Assembly (NCBI GenBank): GCA_944389505.1
Contig: CALXMP010000002.1
Coordinates: forward strand, 124,001 to 188,000
Source: an uncultured Spirochaetaceae bacterium
GTDB taxonomy: Bacteria; Spirochaetota; Spirochaetia; Sphaerochaetales; Sphaerochaetaceae
Direction: 5' to 3'
DNA length: 64,000 nt
The notes under the pieces were generated by a model. The model worked only from the letters and a program-made list of their open reading frames with translations. It was not told the origin of the DNA and did no database searches. Positions 35,062 to 44,100 of this stretch are shown piece after piece. The number at the start of each line of letters is the position of its first letter. Position 1 is the stretch's first letter. Made by a program: the position numbers and the translations under genes.

Positions 35062-36729
35062 TTATTTTCTTGCTTCCTTTTCAAGGGCAAGTGTGATTGT
35101 CGTCGCATCACAGAGCTCTGACGGTCCATAGTACTGGATAGCACCAGGGTATCTGAAGCATGTATCAGCTGCCCATTCTTCCCTGTGCTCTGCAAAGTAC
35201 TGGAATGGCTTTCCATCGAGCTCTACAAGAGCCTTCTTGATAACAGGCTTGTCCTGACCGCCACGGCGTTCCATGTTCATCATCTTCGTAATAGGCATAC
35301 CGCCAGCCTGCCATGCATCTACACCCTGGTCGAGGGCGCGGATTGTTGACATATAGCCTGTGTATCCGTTCTGGATAAGGAGGAATGCAGTATAGCCGAG
35401 GCTGTAGCAGTAATCAGCATCGAAGTTCGATGGGAATGCTGCTCTTCCCTCATAGCCGAAGAAGTGCGTCATCGAGCTGAACTTGCCGGTATACTTGCCC
35501 TCTGCCTTGAGAGCCTTGAGCTTTGTCTCTGTAAGCGTTGCAAGGAGCTTCTCTGTCTCAATCCTAGATACCTGCACATTGCCATGCGGATCGCGGTCCA
35601 TCAGAAGCTGCTGCTGGATATCCACAGGAAGGATGGAGAATACATTCATCGACTCCTCTGAGAGCTCAGCGGAGAGGAAGCCTGTCTTCTCTTCCCATGA
35701 CTCAAGCTCTGCGAACTGCTCACCCTTTGCTGCGAGTGTATCATTGAGCTCTGCGATGAGCTTCTTCATCTCAGGGATGAACTCGATAAGTCCCTCTGGA
35801 ACGACAACGATACCGAAGTTCATTCCCATAGCGGCCCTGTGCACAACGCTGTCGACGATGCTGTCAGCTACCGATTCGAGGCTCGTTCCGTTCTTCTCGA
35901 CCTCTTCGGAGATAAGACAGACGTTCGGATGTGTCTGGAGTGCGCACTCAAGAGCGATGTGGGAAGCGGAGCGTCCCATAAGCTTGATGAAATGCCAGTA
36001 CTTCTTTGCGGAGTTAGCATCCCTCATGATATTCCCGATAAGCTCGGAGTAGGTCTTTGTCGCTGTATCGAAACCGAATGATGCCTCGATCTCATCGTTC
36101 TTCAGGTCTCCATCGATTGTCTTCGGGCATCCTATCACCTGCACAGGTACATCATGGTCTGCAAAGTACTCTGCGAGCACCGCGGCATTGGTATTGGAGT
36201 CATCGCCTCCGATTATGACGATAGCTGTCATGCCATGCTTCTCAGCAACTGCTGCAACCTTCTTGAACTGCTCCTCTGTCTCGAGCTTCGTCCTTCCGGA
36301 TCCGATCATATCGAATCCGCCGGTATTCCTGTACTGGTCGATGATGTCGCCGGTAAGCGTGATGTAGTTGTCATCGGTAAGACCTGATGGACCGCCCTTG
36401 AATCCGAGGAGGACGTTGTCCTTTCCTGCTTCATGGATCGCATCGTACAGACCTGCGATTACATTATGTCCGCCAGGGGCCTGTCCACCGGAGAGGATAA
36501 CGCCGACAACCTGCTTCTTGCCAGATGCCGTGCTCTTTCCTTCCTTGAATGAGACCTCTTTCATCCCATATGTCTTAGGGAAGAGCTCCTTGATCCTGCT
36601 GTCAGCAGATCCGGTTGAGGCATTGCCTTCCACTGCCTGTATGTTTCCGATTCCAGCGCGGAGCATTGCAGGCACTTTCGGCTGGTATGTATAACGCGTA
36701 CTCTGAAGTATTGATATGTTATTGTCCAT
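35062..36729 (-). CDS. pfp: diphosphate-fructose-6-phosphate 1-phosphotransferase
   Basis: PPi-dependent phosphofructokinase, long type, 555 residues; reversible step of glycolysis using pyrophosphate. [18 protein letters not shown] near residue 76, [17 protein letters not shown] with the GGDD that selects PPi, [23 protein letters not shown] (usual TIDNDL reads TIDGDL), and [20 protein letters not shown] strong AAAGGAGG precedes the start and a terminator follows. Many spirochaetes use this enzyme in place of ATP-PFK. Confidence 0.95.
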   Translation of the reverse strand: MDNNISILQSTRYTYQPKVPAMLRAGIGNIQAVEGNASTGSADSRIKELFPKTYGMKEVSFKEGKSTASGKKQVVGVILSGGQAPGGHNVIAGLYDAIHEAGKDNVLLGFKGGPSGLTDDNYITLTGDIIDQYRNTGGFDMIGSGRTKLETEEQFKKVAAVAEKHGMTAIVIIGGDDSNTNAAVLAEYFADHDVPVQVIGCPKTIDGDLKNDEIEASFGFDTATKTYSELIGNIMRDANSAKKYWHFIKLMGRSASHIALECALQTHPNVCLISEEVEKNGTSLESVADSIVDSVVHRAAMGMNFGIVVVPEGLIEFIPEMKKLIAELNDTLAAKGEQFAELESWEEKTGFLSAELSEESMNVFSILPVDIQQQLLMDRDPHGNVQVSRIETEKLLATLTETKLKALKAEGKYTGKFSSMTHFFGYEGRAAFPSNFDADYCYSLGYTAFLLIQNGYTGYMSTIRALDQGVDAWQAGGMPITKMMNMERRGGQDKPVIKKALVELDGKPFQYFAEHREEWAADTCFRYPGAIQYYGPSELCDATTITLALEKEARK

Positions 36730-36775
36730 CAGGACCTCCTTTATCCTTGACCATTCTACCGGATAATAGAGTATG

Positions 36776-36804
36776 TTTCCATATCATTGGCCTTCTGGTA
36801 GGAT
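36776..36804 (+). promoter_or_regulatory. candidate leaderless promoter of the YaiI-like gene
   Basis: TTTCCA, 17 bases, TAGGAT, six bases, ATG 36811. AGGA is also present within the -10, so an SD reading cannot be excluded. Confidence 0.35.
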
Positions 36805-36810
36805 ACAATC

Positions 36811-37353
36811 ATGCTTAGAATCTATGTTGATGGCGATTCGATGACAGAGCGTCACAGAAGCATCATACTAAGGCGGGTAATTGGCCATGCCGATGCCATC
36901 TGCGTCTTCGCCGCAGACAGGGCTCTTCCCGATGTTGTCAGGGCAATCGAGCTCGATAAGGCTGAGAGGAGACGTCCGTTCCGCGATCAGCTTCCGCCAG
37001 AAGAGGTGAGGAAGATCGGATCGGGGATACACATGGAGGTAGTCGGAAAGGGGAAGGACTCCGCTGATGATTACCTTGTATCGGTCGCAGTCCCCGGCTC
37101 TGTCGCTATAACCCATGATATCCCTCTCTCGGCACGGCTTATCGAGAAGGGTGTCATTGTCATAGATGACCGCGGAGGAAGGCTTACCGCCAGCGATATA
37201 AAGCAGAGGCTCTCAGAGAGAAGCAATAACGCCATATTCAGGGAGATGGGGCTCTTTGAGGGCAATCAGAAGCGCTTCGATGAGCGTACGATAAGGCTCT
37301 TCGCAGCAGCCTTCGATAAAGCCGTAAGCGAATCGATGCGGCAGGATCTTTGA
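36811..37353 (+). CDS. YaiI/YqxD family protein (DUF188, PIN-like)
   Basis: A 180-residue protein of the YaiI/YqxD family, related to PIN/NYN nucleases; function not established. It starts LRIYVDGDSM with the conserved acidic residue and has the family motifs GKGKDSADDYLVSVAVPGSVAITHDIPLSARLIEKG and RFDERTIRLFAAAFDKAV. The DSAD, THD and RF patterns match the family. It lies divergent from pfp. Confidence 0.88.
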   Translation: MLRIYVDGDSMTERHRSIILRRVIGHADAICVFAADRALPDVVRAIELDKAERRRPFRDQLPPEEVRKIGSGIHMEVVGKGKDSADDYLVSVAVPGSVAITHDIPLSARLIEKGVIVIDDRGGRLTASDIKQRLSERSNNAIFREMGLFEGNQKRFDERTIRLFAAAFDKAVSESMRQDL

Positions 37354-37370
37354 GAAATTACGGTCAGCGG

Positions 37371-37399
37371 CTGTCATAGAGGGCGGTCTGGAGCGTAAT
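37371..37399 (+). promoter_or_regulatory. candidate leaderless promoter of the LuxR-HTH gene
   Basis: CTGTCA, 17 bases, CGTAAT, six bases, ATG 37406; no Shine-Dalgarno. Confidence 0.35.
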
Positions 37400-37405
37400 A
37401 TCATT

Positions 37406-37948
37406 ATGAGAAAAAAGATCATTGCACTCCGCGGTGAGTATCCATATGCTGATGCGCTCAGGATGAAAGGCTCCTGGATTGTCGATATCGTACCACCCTG
37501 CTGCTATACGCGGCGTACCGATGCCGTCGTGATCGACAGCCCCACAGCCGATGAGCTTATGGATGAGATCGAGAGGGCAGGTATGCAGCTCTGCTCTCCT
37601 AGGATAGTCGCTGTCTGCGACCGGTATGCGTCCCTTGCGCTTCGCGCATTCTGCCGGTGTGCAGTCAGTGTCTGCAGTGATGATGGAGCTGAAGGCGTAG
37701 CTGCAGCCATAGCCGGGCGCAGAATCGATTCAATAGACCTCTCCCAGAGGGAGATTGAGCTGATACGGCAAATGAGGAAGGGGCCATCGAATAAAGAACT
37801 CTCGCTTTCGTTGTCCGTCAGCGAGAGAACAGTTCGCAGGATAAAGGAATCGGTATTCAGGAAGACCGGGCTTGTCTCCGGGGAGCAGCTTGCGGTCTTC
37901 TCCGTATATATCGATCAGTATTCGCAGCTCTTCACATACCTCGGATAA
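37406..37948 (+). CDS. LuxR-type helix-turn-helix protein with a receiver-like N-terminus
   Basis: A 180-residue DNA-binding protein. The C-terminal GerE/LuxR helix-turn-helix is clear (LSQREIELIRQMRKGPSNKELSLSLSVSERTVRRIKESVFRKTGL, about 112-156). The first 105 residues have the size and alternating strand-helix pattern of a response-regulator receiver (DAVVIDSPTADELMDEI, SPRIVAVCDRYA) but lack the acidic pocket and a convincing phospho-acceptor, and are rich in cysteine (eight by residue 95). Phosphorylation-independent or redox control are open options. No kinase is adjacent. The 3' end overlaps convergent asnS by 34 bases. Confidence 0.7.
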   Translation: MRKKIIALRGEYPYADALRMKGSWIVDIVPPCCYTRRTDAVVIDSPTADELMDEIERAGMQLCSPRIVAVCDRYASLALRAFCRCAVSVCSDDGAEGVAAAIAGRRIDSIDLSQREIELIRQMRKGPSNKELSLSLSVSERTVRRIKESVFRKTGLVSGEQLAVFSVYIDQYSQLFTYLG

Positions 37949-39297
37949 GGGATTACGTCCCTGATGTTCTCCATGCCTGTAACATATCTTACAGCGCGCT
38001 CGAATCCGAGCCCGAATCCAGCATGCGGGACAGATCCATACTTCCTGAGGTCGAGGTACCACCAGTATGCGGCAGGATCGAGTCCAAGCTCCTTCATCCT
38101 GTCCAGAAGCACATCGTACCTGTACTCCCTCTCAGAGCCTCCAATGATCTCACCGAGCCTCGGAGCTAGGACATCCATGGCCCTCACCGTCTTTCCATCA
38201 TCGTTCATCTTCATATAGAAGGCCTTGATCTCCTTCGGGTAGTCTGTGACGATGACAGGGCGCTTGGCGATGACTTCAGTGAGGTATCTCTCATGTTCGC
38301 TCTGTATCTCCGTTCCCCATGTCACAGGGAACTCGAATGAGTCATTGTGCTTCTCGAGGATCTTGACCGCCTCAGTGTATGTCATGTGCTCGAACGGGCT
38401 TTCGATTACATGCTCAAGCGTCTCGACAACGCCATTGAGGACGAACTTCGAGAAGAATGCCATATCCTCTTCGTTCTTATCGAGGACAGCCTTGAAGATG
38501 TACTTGAGGAACTTCTCGGCAGTATCCATATCGCCTTCAAGCGTGCAGAATGCCATCTCGGGCTCGATCATCCAGAACTCCGCAAGGTGCCTTGTCGTAT
38601 TTGAGTTCTCTGCGCGGAATGTAGGCCCGAACGTATAGATGTTCTTCATCGCAAGGGCATATGTCTCTCCCTCAAGCTGTCCTGAGACAGTGAGGTTGGC
38701 GAGCTTCCCGAAGAAGTCCTTTGAGTAGTCGACCTTCCCGTCCTCCGTGCGCGGCGGATTCTCGATATCAAGGGTGGTGACCTGGAACTGGGCTCCAGCG
38801 CCTTCGCAGTCAGAGGCTGAGATAAGCGGCGTGTTGACATATACAAAGCCATTCTCCTGGAAGAATGAATGGACAGCATATGCCATTGTGTTCCTTACTC
38901 TCGTTACTGCGCCGAAAAGGTTCGTCCTCGGCCTGAGGTATGCCTTCTCCCTGAGGAACTCGACCGTATGCCTCTTCTTCTGCAGAGGGTAGTCAGCAGG
39001 GCATGCTCCGACAAGCTCGAGCTTCGTGCATCTGAGCTCGGTAGCCTGTGCTCCGCCCTCGGATTCAACGATGGTGCCTTCAGCAATTACGCTTGCTCCA
39101 GTCGTTATGCTGTCTATAAGCTCTGCGGGGATGGCTGATCTGTCGATTACAGCTTGAAGCCCTTTGAGGCAGGATCCGTCGTTTATCTCAATGAACGAGA
39201 CATTCTTGCTGTCTCTCTTTGTCCTTACCCAGCCTTCAGCGCGGACAATTTCATCGGACGGGCTGAGAGCGAGGATTTCCTTGATTCTCTTCTCCAT
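37915..39297 (-). CDS. asnS: asparaginyl-tRNA synthetase
   Basis: Class IIb aminoacyl-tRNA synthetase, 460 residues. OB-fold anticodon domain at about 18-105 (VRAEGWVRTKRDSKNVSFIEINDGSCLKGLQ), motif 2 FGPTFRAENSNTTRHLAEFWMIEPEMAF, and motif 3 GFGLGFERAVRYVTGMENIRDVIPYPR. The ENSNT motif specifies Asn rather than Asp. ATG 39297 is preceded by AGGAG at eleven bases; the frame open to 39750 has no family similarity. With asnA nearby, the cell makes free Asn and charges it directly. Confidence 0.96.
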   Translation of the reverse strand: MEKRIKEILALSPSDEIVRAEGWVRTKRDSKNVSFIEINDGSCLKGLQAVIDRSAIPAELIDSITTGASVIAEGTIVESEGGAQATELRCTKLELVGACPADYPLQKKRHTVEFLREKAYLRPRTNLFGAVTRVRNTMAYAVHSFFQENGFVYVNTPLISASDCEGAGAQFQVTTLDIENPPRTEDGKVDYSKDFFGKLANLTVSGQLEGETYALAMKNIYTFGPTFRAENSNTTRHLAEFWMIEPEMAFCTLEGDMDTAEKFLKYIFKAVLDKNEEDMAFFSKFVLNGVVETLEHVIESPFEHMTYTEAVKILEKHNDSFEFPVTWGTEIQSEHERYLTEVIAKRPVIVTDYPKEIKAFYMKMNDDGKTVRAMDVLAPRLGEIIGGSEREYRYDVLLDRMKELGLDPAAYWWYLDLRKYGSVPHAGFGLGFERAVRYVTGMENIRDVIPYPRYVKSCEY

Positions 39298-39417
39298 AAT
39301 GAAAAATACTCCTAGATGGATTTCCTGCATTATTGCACCATGGCGGCAGGCGGTCAAGGATAGTACAATATAGTGAATATTTGCTATCCTCTTCCATGAA
39401 ATGGTGAATCCTTCCGA

Positions 39418-39447
39418 TTGACACTGGGAAGCCATGGATTCTAGACA
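39418..39447 (+). promoter_or_regulatory. leaderless-type promoter of the ArsC-like gene
   Basis: A perfect TTGACA at 39418-39423, 18 bases, TAGACA, six bases, ATG 39454; no Shine-Dalgarno. Confidence 0.45.
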
Positions 39448-39453
39448 TATACC

Positions 39454-39789
39454 ATGCTTGAGATTATCGGGACGAAGAAGGACAAGGAAACTGCAAAAGC
39501 TATAAGGTACATGAAGGAGCGGAGGGTTCCGTTCAGCTTCATCGACCTCAGCGAGCGAAAGGAGCTTCCAGAGAAGATCTGGAAGAGCATCTTCGCATCT
39601 GCAGACGATGCCTCCGATCTCATCGACACATCCTCCCGCTTCTTCCGCGATAACGGCTACCAGTGGCGAGAGTACAGTCCGGAGGCTGAGCTCAGAGAAC
39701 ACCCGGAGCTGCTGAGGCTTCCGGTGCTCAGAGCAGGCCAGAAGGCCCATGCAGGATTCTCCGAGGTATTCATCAAGGAGGTGCTCTGA
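39454..39789 (+). CDS. ArsC/Spx-family protein lacking the active cysteine
   Basis: A 111-residue thioredoxin-fold protein of the arsenate reductase/Spx family. ETAKAIRYMKERRVPFSFIDLSE matches the first helix and second strand, and LLRLPVLRAGQKAHAGFSEVFIKEVL matches the C-terminal PVL..G..GF. The active-site Cys of ArsC, or CXXC of Spx, should fall in IIGTKKDKETAK but is Lys/Asp there, and the protein has no cysteine at all. It cannot be a reductase; a binding or regulatory role is inferred. It overlaps the next gene by one base (TGATG). Confidence 0.75.
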   Translation: MLEIIGTKKDKETAKAIRYMKERRVPFSFIDLSERKELPEKIWKSIFASADDASDLIDTSSRFFRDNGYQWREYSPEAELREHPELLRLPVLRAGQKAHAGFSEVFIKEVL

Positions 39790-40568
39790 TGCACTATGCG
39801 GTACTGACCACTGGCAGCTGCGGCAACTGCTATATATTCCACGAGGGTGATAAGGCGATCATCATCGATGACGGAGTGACCTATACGAAGCTGTCGAGAG
39901 GGCTTGAGATGCATGGAATTCCCGCAGAGGATATCAAGGCAATGTTCCTGACGCATCTTCACCCTGACCATTCGAAGGGAGTCGGTGTATTCCAGCGCAA
40001 GACGGGTATACCTGTATATATCTCCGACATAGCGATCTCCAGGAACGGAACCGTAATAGACAGGCAGGGGATAGAGAGAAATCTTCTCGTTCCATTCAGC
40101 TTCGGTGAGGAGATAAGAGTCGATGGTTTCACTGTCCATCCATTCAGGACATGCCATGACAGCGAGGGCTCTGCAGGCTACCGCATCGTTTCGGATGAGA
40201 ATGTGAGCGTATTCCTCATGACCGATACCGGTGTGATTCCCGATGAAGCGGCGGCTCTTGCGATGAATTCAGATGTAAAGTTCATAGAATCGAATTATGA
40301 TGAAGATATGCTGGAGAAAGGGCCATACCCGGTCCATCTCAGGAAGCGGATAAGCGGAACATACGGCCATCTGTCCAATACAAAGGCCGTTGAGTTCGCA
40401 AGAAGCGTATCGCGTCAGGGCGATAGCGTGTATTTCGTGCATGTGAGCGCGAATTGCAACTCGCCCGATGTGCTTAGGCCATTCGTTATGCGCTCTATCC
40501 CTTCAGGCATATTCTGCAGGGTATGCGAGAGGGGGGAGACATTCGAGGGGTTCAGGGATGCCAGATAG
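39789..40568 (+). CDS. metallo-beta-lactamase-fold hydrolase, WalJ/YycJ-like
   Basis: A 259-residue metal hydrolase. TTGSCGNCYIF at the start is the GSxGN signature of the YycJ/WalJ group; THLHPDHSKG supplies the HxHxDH metal site, CHDSEGSAGYRI and LMTDTG the further ligands, ESNYD and YGHLSN the late ones. WalJ-like enzymes act on DNA or RNA in genome maintenance; the exact substrate here is not known. Overlaps its neighbours by one and 11 bases, so it is in an operon with the ArsC-like and acyl-CoA synthetase genes. Confidence 0.88.
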   Translation: MHYAVLTTGSCGNCYIFHEGDKAIIIDDGVTYTKLSRGLEMHGIPAEDIKAMFLTHLHPDHSKGVGVFQRKTGIPVYISDIAISRNGTVIDRQGIERNLLVPFSFGEEIRVDGFTVHPFRTCHDSEGSAGYRIVSDENVSVFLMTDTGVIPDEAAALAMNSDVKFIESNYDEDMLEKGPYPVHLRKRISGTYGHLSNTKAVEFARSVSRQGDSVYFVHVSANCNSPDVLRPFVMRSIPSGIFCRVCERGETFEGFRDAR

Positions 40569-42363
40569 GAAAAGGAAGAAGGAACAGAAGAAGGAGATCA
40601 AGAAGTACAGCTATAAGGAGTGCAGGAAGGTTGTAAGGCCCGATGGCATGATGATGAAGACCGTAAGGGGTTATACTTTCCCTGATTTCATCGATGCGGT
40701 AAGCCATCGGTTCGGCAGAAGGGTCTGCTACAAGGTCTTCCGGACAGGCGAGGAGAATGATACCACATTCAGCCAGCTTGGATGGCATGCTTATGCTATT
40801 GCCTCGTATCTGATCTCGAAGGGAATAGAGAAGGGTGACCGCATCGCTATATTTGGCGAGAGCTGTCCGGGATGGATGGAGATGTATCTCGGCATCACAT
40901 CAATCGGTGCGGTTGCTGTGCCTATCCTCCCTGATTTCTCCTCGGCGGAGGCTATGCATATCATCAGCGAGAGCGGTGCGAAGGGTGTCTGCGTCAACCA
41001 GAAGCAGTTCCAGAAGATCTCCTCAATCGTATCGGACCTCATGGTCTTCAGGATGGAGGATCTTGTCCATGTCCCGTCGATAAGCGAGGAGTACCAGTTC
41101 GGTACCGCTCCAGGCTTCCCGATGAGGAATGCAAAGATAAATCCTGCGGAGCTGGAGAAGAGGAAGCCTGCAGAGGATGATGTGGCTTCCCTGATATTCA
41201 CATCGGGAACAACTGGAGCCTCCAAGGGCGTTGTCCTTACACATATGAATATCCTCCGATGCGCAGATCTCGCTACAGATATCTATGTAAAGATAAAGCC
41301 AGGATACAGAGCGCTCTCCATACTTCCTATGAGCCATGTCTATGAGTTCACGATCGGGCAGATCCTTCCACTGATGGTAGGTGTCGAGATAACATTCCTA
41401 GGCCGTCCGCCTGCAGTCTCTGTTCTGCTTCCTGCTCTCTCGGAGGTCAGACCCCATGTCATGCTCACAGTCCCCCTTCTGATCGAGAAGGTTTACAAGG
41501 CTGCGGTGCTTCCTGTACTCCGCGATAACAAGAAGATCTCATCGATGCTCAATAAGCCTCTTATCGGATCCTTCGTTTACAGGACGATAGGGAGGAAGCT
41601 GATGAAGACATTCGGACATAATCTTGTCTTCTTCGGTATCGGAGGCGCTCCTCTGGATAAGGATGTAGAGATCTTCCTCCATAAAGCCCATTTCCCATAT
41701 GCCATCGGCTACGGCCTGACCGAGACAAGTCCTCTTGTCGCTGGCTGCGGTTCAGCTCACAGCAGGCAGCATCCCGGATTCGTCGGGGAAATCGTTACAG
41801 ATGATGATGTCATCCTCCTGGATAAGAACAGCGAGGGCGTCGGAGAGATAGCCGTTAAAGGGCCCAATGTCATGAAGGGCTACTACAACCGTGATGATCT
41901 CAATAGCGAGGTGTTCACAGAGGATGGCTACTTCCGCACAGGAGATCTTGGCTTCATCGACAGCCACAACAGACTCTCGATACGCGGACGCGTTAAGACG
42001 ATGATTCTCGGACCAGGCGGGGAGAATATCTATCCGGAGCTTATTGAGTCTCTGATCAATAATCAGTCGTTTGTCGAGGAATCATTGGTCGTTCCTGAGG
42101 ATGGAGGTCTTGTCGCTCTTATCAAAATCGATGTAAACATGATGGCGGAGAAGATGAAGATCTCTGCCATGGAGGCGCATCAGGAGGCTCTGAAGTACAT
42201 CAAGACGATCAGGGCCGATGTCAACACGCAGCTCTCATCATTCTCCAGAATCTCGGATGTCAAGCTGCAGGAGGAGCCTTTCGCGAGGACCCCGACCCAG
42301 AAGATAAAGAGATTCCTTTACGGCAAGAAGGATAAGAATGGAAGCGGAAATGACGATAAATAG
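40558..42363 (+). CDS. AMP-dependent acyl-CoA synthetase (long-chain type), third copy
   Basis: A 601-residue adenylate-forming enzyme, more distant from the tandem pair at 29.5-33 kb. A lysine-rich head (RKRKKEQKKEIKK, residues 4-16) precedes the domain. FTSGTTGASKGVVLTHMNI, LPMSHVYEFTIG, GGAPLDKDVEIFLH, IGYGLTETSPL, YFRTGDLGFIDSHNRLSIRGRVKTMILGPGGENIYPELIE and RTPTQKIKRF. The GxGGENIYPE loop is of the bacterial FadD/AcsL type. ATG 40558 lies within the end of the preceding gene with GAGGGG upstream; a longer frame is rejected. Confidence 0.9.
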   Translation: MPDRKRKKEQKKEIKKYSYKECRKVVRPDGMMMKTVRGYTFPDFIDAVSHRFGRRVCYKVFRTGEENDTTFSQLGWHAYAIASYLISKGIEKGDRIAIFGESCPGWMEMYLGITSIGAVAVPILPDFSSAEAMHIISESGAKGVCVNQKQFQKISSIVSDLMVFRMEDLVHVPSISEEYQFGTAPGFPMRNAKINPAELEKRKPAEDDVASLIFTSGTTGASKGVVLTHMNILRCADLATDIYVKIKPGYRALSILPMSHVYEFTIGQILPLMVGVEITFLGRPPAVSVLLPALSEVRPHVMLTVPLLIEKVYKAAVLPVLRDNKKISSMLNKPLIGSFVYRTIGRKLMKTFGHNLVFFGIGGAPLDKDVEIFLHKAHFPYAIGYGLTETSPLVAGCGSAHSRQHPGFVGEIVTDDDVILLDKNSEGVGEIAVKGPNVMKGYYNRDDLNSEVFTEDGYFRTGDLGFIDSHNRLSIRGRVKTMILGPGGENIYPELIESLINNQSFVEESLVVPEDGGLVALIKIDVNMMAEKMKISAMEAHQEALKYIKTIRADVNTQLSSFSRISDVKLQEEPFARTPTQKIKRFLYGKKDKNGSGNDDK

Positions 42364-43438
42364 GAATACGCAGGATCTCAGGATAGCAGGGATAGACAGC
42401 CTCAAGACACCTTCTGAGCTTCAGGCTCTCTGTCCTGCATCTCCTGAGGATGAGGCACGCATCGCATCGTTCAGGCATAGCGTCAGCGATATCATTAAGG
42501 GAAAGGATAACAGGCTCCTGGGGATTATCGGGCCATGCTCTATCCATGATCCAGAGGCTGCGATTGACTACGCGTCACGCCTTAAGAAGCTCTCTGACAG
42601 CGTTTCGGATGTCTTCCTGATCGTTATGAGAACATACTTTGAGAAGCCGAGGACAGCACTTGGCTGGAAGGGCCTCATAACAGATCCTGACATGGATGAG
42701 TCCTGCAATATCGAGAAAGGGCTCATTATAGCCAGGAAGCTCCTTCTGCAGATAACGGGCATCGGACTTCCCGTAGGATGCGAGGTCCTCGATCCCATCG
42801 TCCCGCAGTATACCGATGAGCTGATGTCATGGTCATCGATAGGCGCAAGAACAACGGAGAGCCAGACTCATAGATCTCTTGCCTCTGGCTTGTCGGTCTC
42901 TGTTGGCTTCAAGAACAGCACCTCCGGCGATCTCACAGCAGCTGTGAATGCCGTCAAGAGCGCATCCCGTCCAGCTTCATTTATCGGTGTGGAGAGGGAT
43001 GGAAGGCTTGCTGTATTCAGATCAAAGGGAAATGACTGCTGCCATCTTATACTCCGTGGCGGCGATAACGGCCCCAATTACTACGAGGATGATGTGGAGG
43101 AGGCTAAGAAGATGCTAGAGTCTCTCTCACTTGATCCGAGGATCATCATCGACTGCTCCCATCAGAACAGCCATAAGGACTGGAGAAGGCAGAAGAGAGT
43201 CCTTCGCTCCGTGATAGACCAGGTAAGGTGGGGTGAGACGGCAATAAAGGGCTTCATGCTTGAGTCGAATATCAACGAGGGGTCGCAGAAGATCCCTGAA
43301 GATCTGTCGAAGCTCCAGTATGGTGTGTCCGTAACCGATGGCTGCATCGGCTGGGAGGAGACGGAGCAGATTGTGCAGCATGCGGCTGAGCTGATAAGGG
43401 AAGCCAGAAGAAACGGCGGCTCGGTGGAGGTATTATGA
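42338..43438 (+). CDS. 3-deoxy-7-phosphoheptulonate synthase (type I, AroF/G/H)
   Basis: First step of the shikimate pathway: phosphoenolpyruvate plus erythrose 4-phosphate. 366 residues. LLGIIGPCSIHDPEAAIDYASRL, MRTYFEKPRTALGWKGLITDP, GCEVLDPIVPQYTDELMSWSSIGARTTESQTHR, SVGFKNSTSGDLTAAVNA, and IIDCSHQNSHKDWRRQ are all present. It starts 26 bases before the end of the acyl-CoA synthetase with AAGGA upstream. The aromatic amino acid effecting feedback cannot be told. No other aro gene is in the window. The DJ-1-like gene overlaps its end by four bases. Confidence 0.95.
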   Translation: MEAEMTINRNTQDLRIAGIDSLKTPSELQALCPASPEDEARIASFRHSVSDIIKGKDNRLLGIIGPCSIHDPEAAIDYASRLKKLSDSVSDVFLIVMRTYFEKPRTALGWKGLITDPDMDESCNIEKGLIIARKLLLQITGIGLPVGCEVLDPIVPQYTDELMSWSSIGARTTESQTHRSLASGLSVSVGFKNSTSGDLTAAVNAVKSASRPASFIGVERDGRLAVFRSKGNDCCHLILRGGDNGPNYYEDDVEEAKKMLESLSLDPRIIIDCSHQNSHKDWRRQKRVLRSVIDQVRWGETAIKGFMLESNINEGSQKIPEDLSKLQYGVSVTDGCIGWEETEQIVQHAAELIREARRNGGSVEVL

Positions 43439-43977
43439 AGGCTGGAATATTTCTTGCTGAAGGATTCGAGATAGCAGAGGCGCTCTGTCCTCTTGATGTT
43501 CTAAGGCGTGCAGGCATAGAGACCGAGCTTATCGGCGTTGGTGGCATGGTGATAAAGTCATCCTGCGGAGCAGCCGTTTCTGCTGATATCCCTATAGAGG
43601 AAGCTTCAGGCAGCTATGATCTTCTCTTCTGTCCGGGAGGAATGCCGGGGGCTGTGAATCTCTCCCAGTCCTGGGATGTGAACAGGATGCTCTGCGAGAC
43701 TGCTCAGCATGGCATCATCTCCGCAATCTGCGCGTCTCCTGCGGTCGTGCTCTTCCCTCTTGGACTTCTTGAGGGGCATGAGGCTACATGCTTCCCGGGT
43801 TCCGTATCCTATGCTCCTTCATTCTCTTTCTCCTCTGAAGGTGTTGTCGAGAGCGGGAATATAATCACAGGCAAGAGCGCAGGCTGGGCTTTCGATCTCG
43901 GTCTAAGGCTCGTTGCACGGCTGAAGGGCGAGGAAGCTGCTGCGAAGGTCAGGAGCGCCATCTTCTACAAGCTCTGA
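43435..43977 (+). CDS. DJ-1/PfpI family protein (ThiJ/YajL-like)
   Basis: A 180-residue class I glutamine-amidotransferase-like protein. AEGFEIAEALCPLDVLRRAG holds the conserved Glu, DLLFCPGGMPGAVNL and ISAICASPAVVLFPLGLLEG hold the nucleophilic elbow cysteine (about residue 103), and TATCFPG-type ATCFPGS follows. YajL/DJ-1-like proteins act as redox chaperones or protein deglycases; the exact role is debated. Last gene of its operon; an intrinsic terminator follows. Confidence 0.9.
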   Translation: MKAGIFLAEGFEIAEALCPLDVLRRAGIETELIGVGGMVIKSSCGAAVSADIPIEEASGSYDLLFCPGGMPGAVNLSQSWDVNRMLCETAQHGIISAICASPAVVLFPLGLLEGHEATCFPGSVSYAPSFSFSSEGVVESGNIITGKSAGWAFDLGLRLVARLKGEEAAAKVRSAIFYKL

Positions 43978-43997
43978 GCGAATTAAGCGCAATATGG

Positions 43998-44027
43998 CGG
44001 GCTTTCCTTGAAGAGAGTCCGTTTTTT
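43998..44027 (+). terminator. intrinsic terminator after the DJ-1-like gene
   Basis: CGGGCTTTC (43998-44006) pairs with GAGAGTCCG (44013-44021), nine pairs including two G-T, loop of six, then six Ts. Confidence 0.75.
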
Positions 44028-44041
44028 CACTGCTTTCCCAC

Positions 44042-44070
44042 TTGATTCGCAAAATCCATTTCCTTAAAAC
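44042..44070 (+). promoter_or_regulatory. promoter of asnA
   Basis: TTGATT, 17 bases, TAAAAC; RNA would start near 44077. AGGAGGTG lies before GTG 44101. Confidence 0.45.
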
Positions 44071-44100
44071 ATAGTAAGAAAATTTCCAGGAGGTGCACCA

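Noticed and set aside
39298-39750. N-terminal extension of asnS to 39750
   Set aside because: No family similarity before the normal OB-fold start, and AGGAG sits before ATG 39297.
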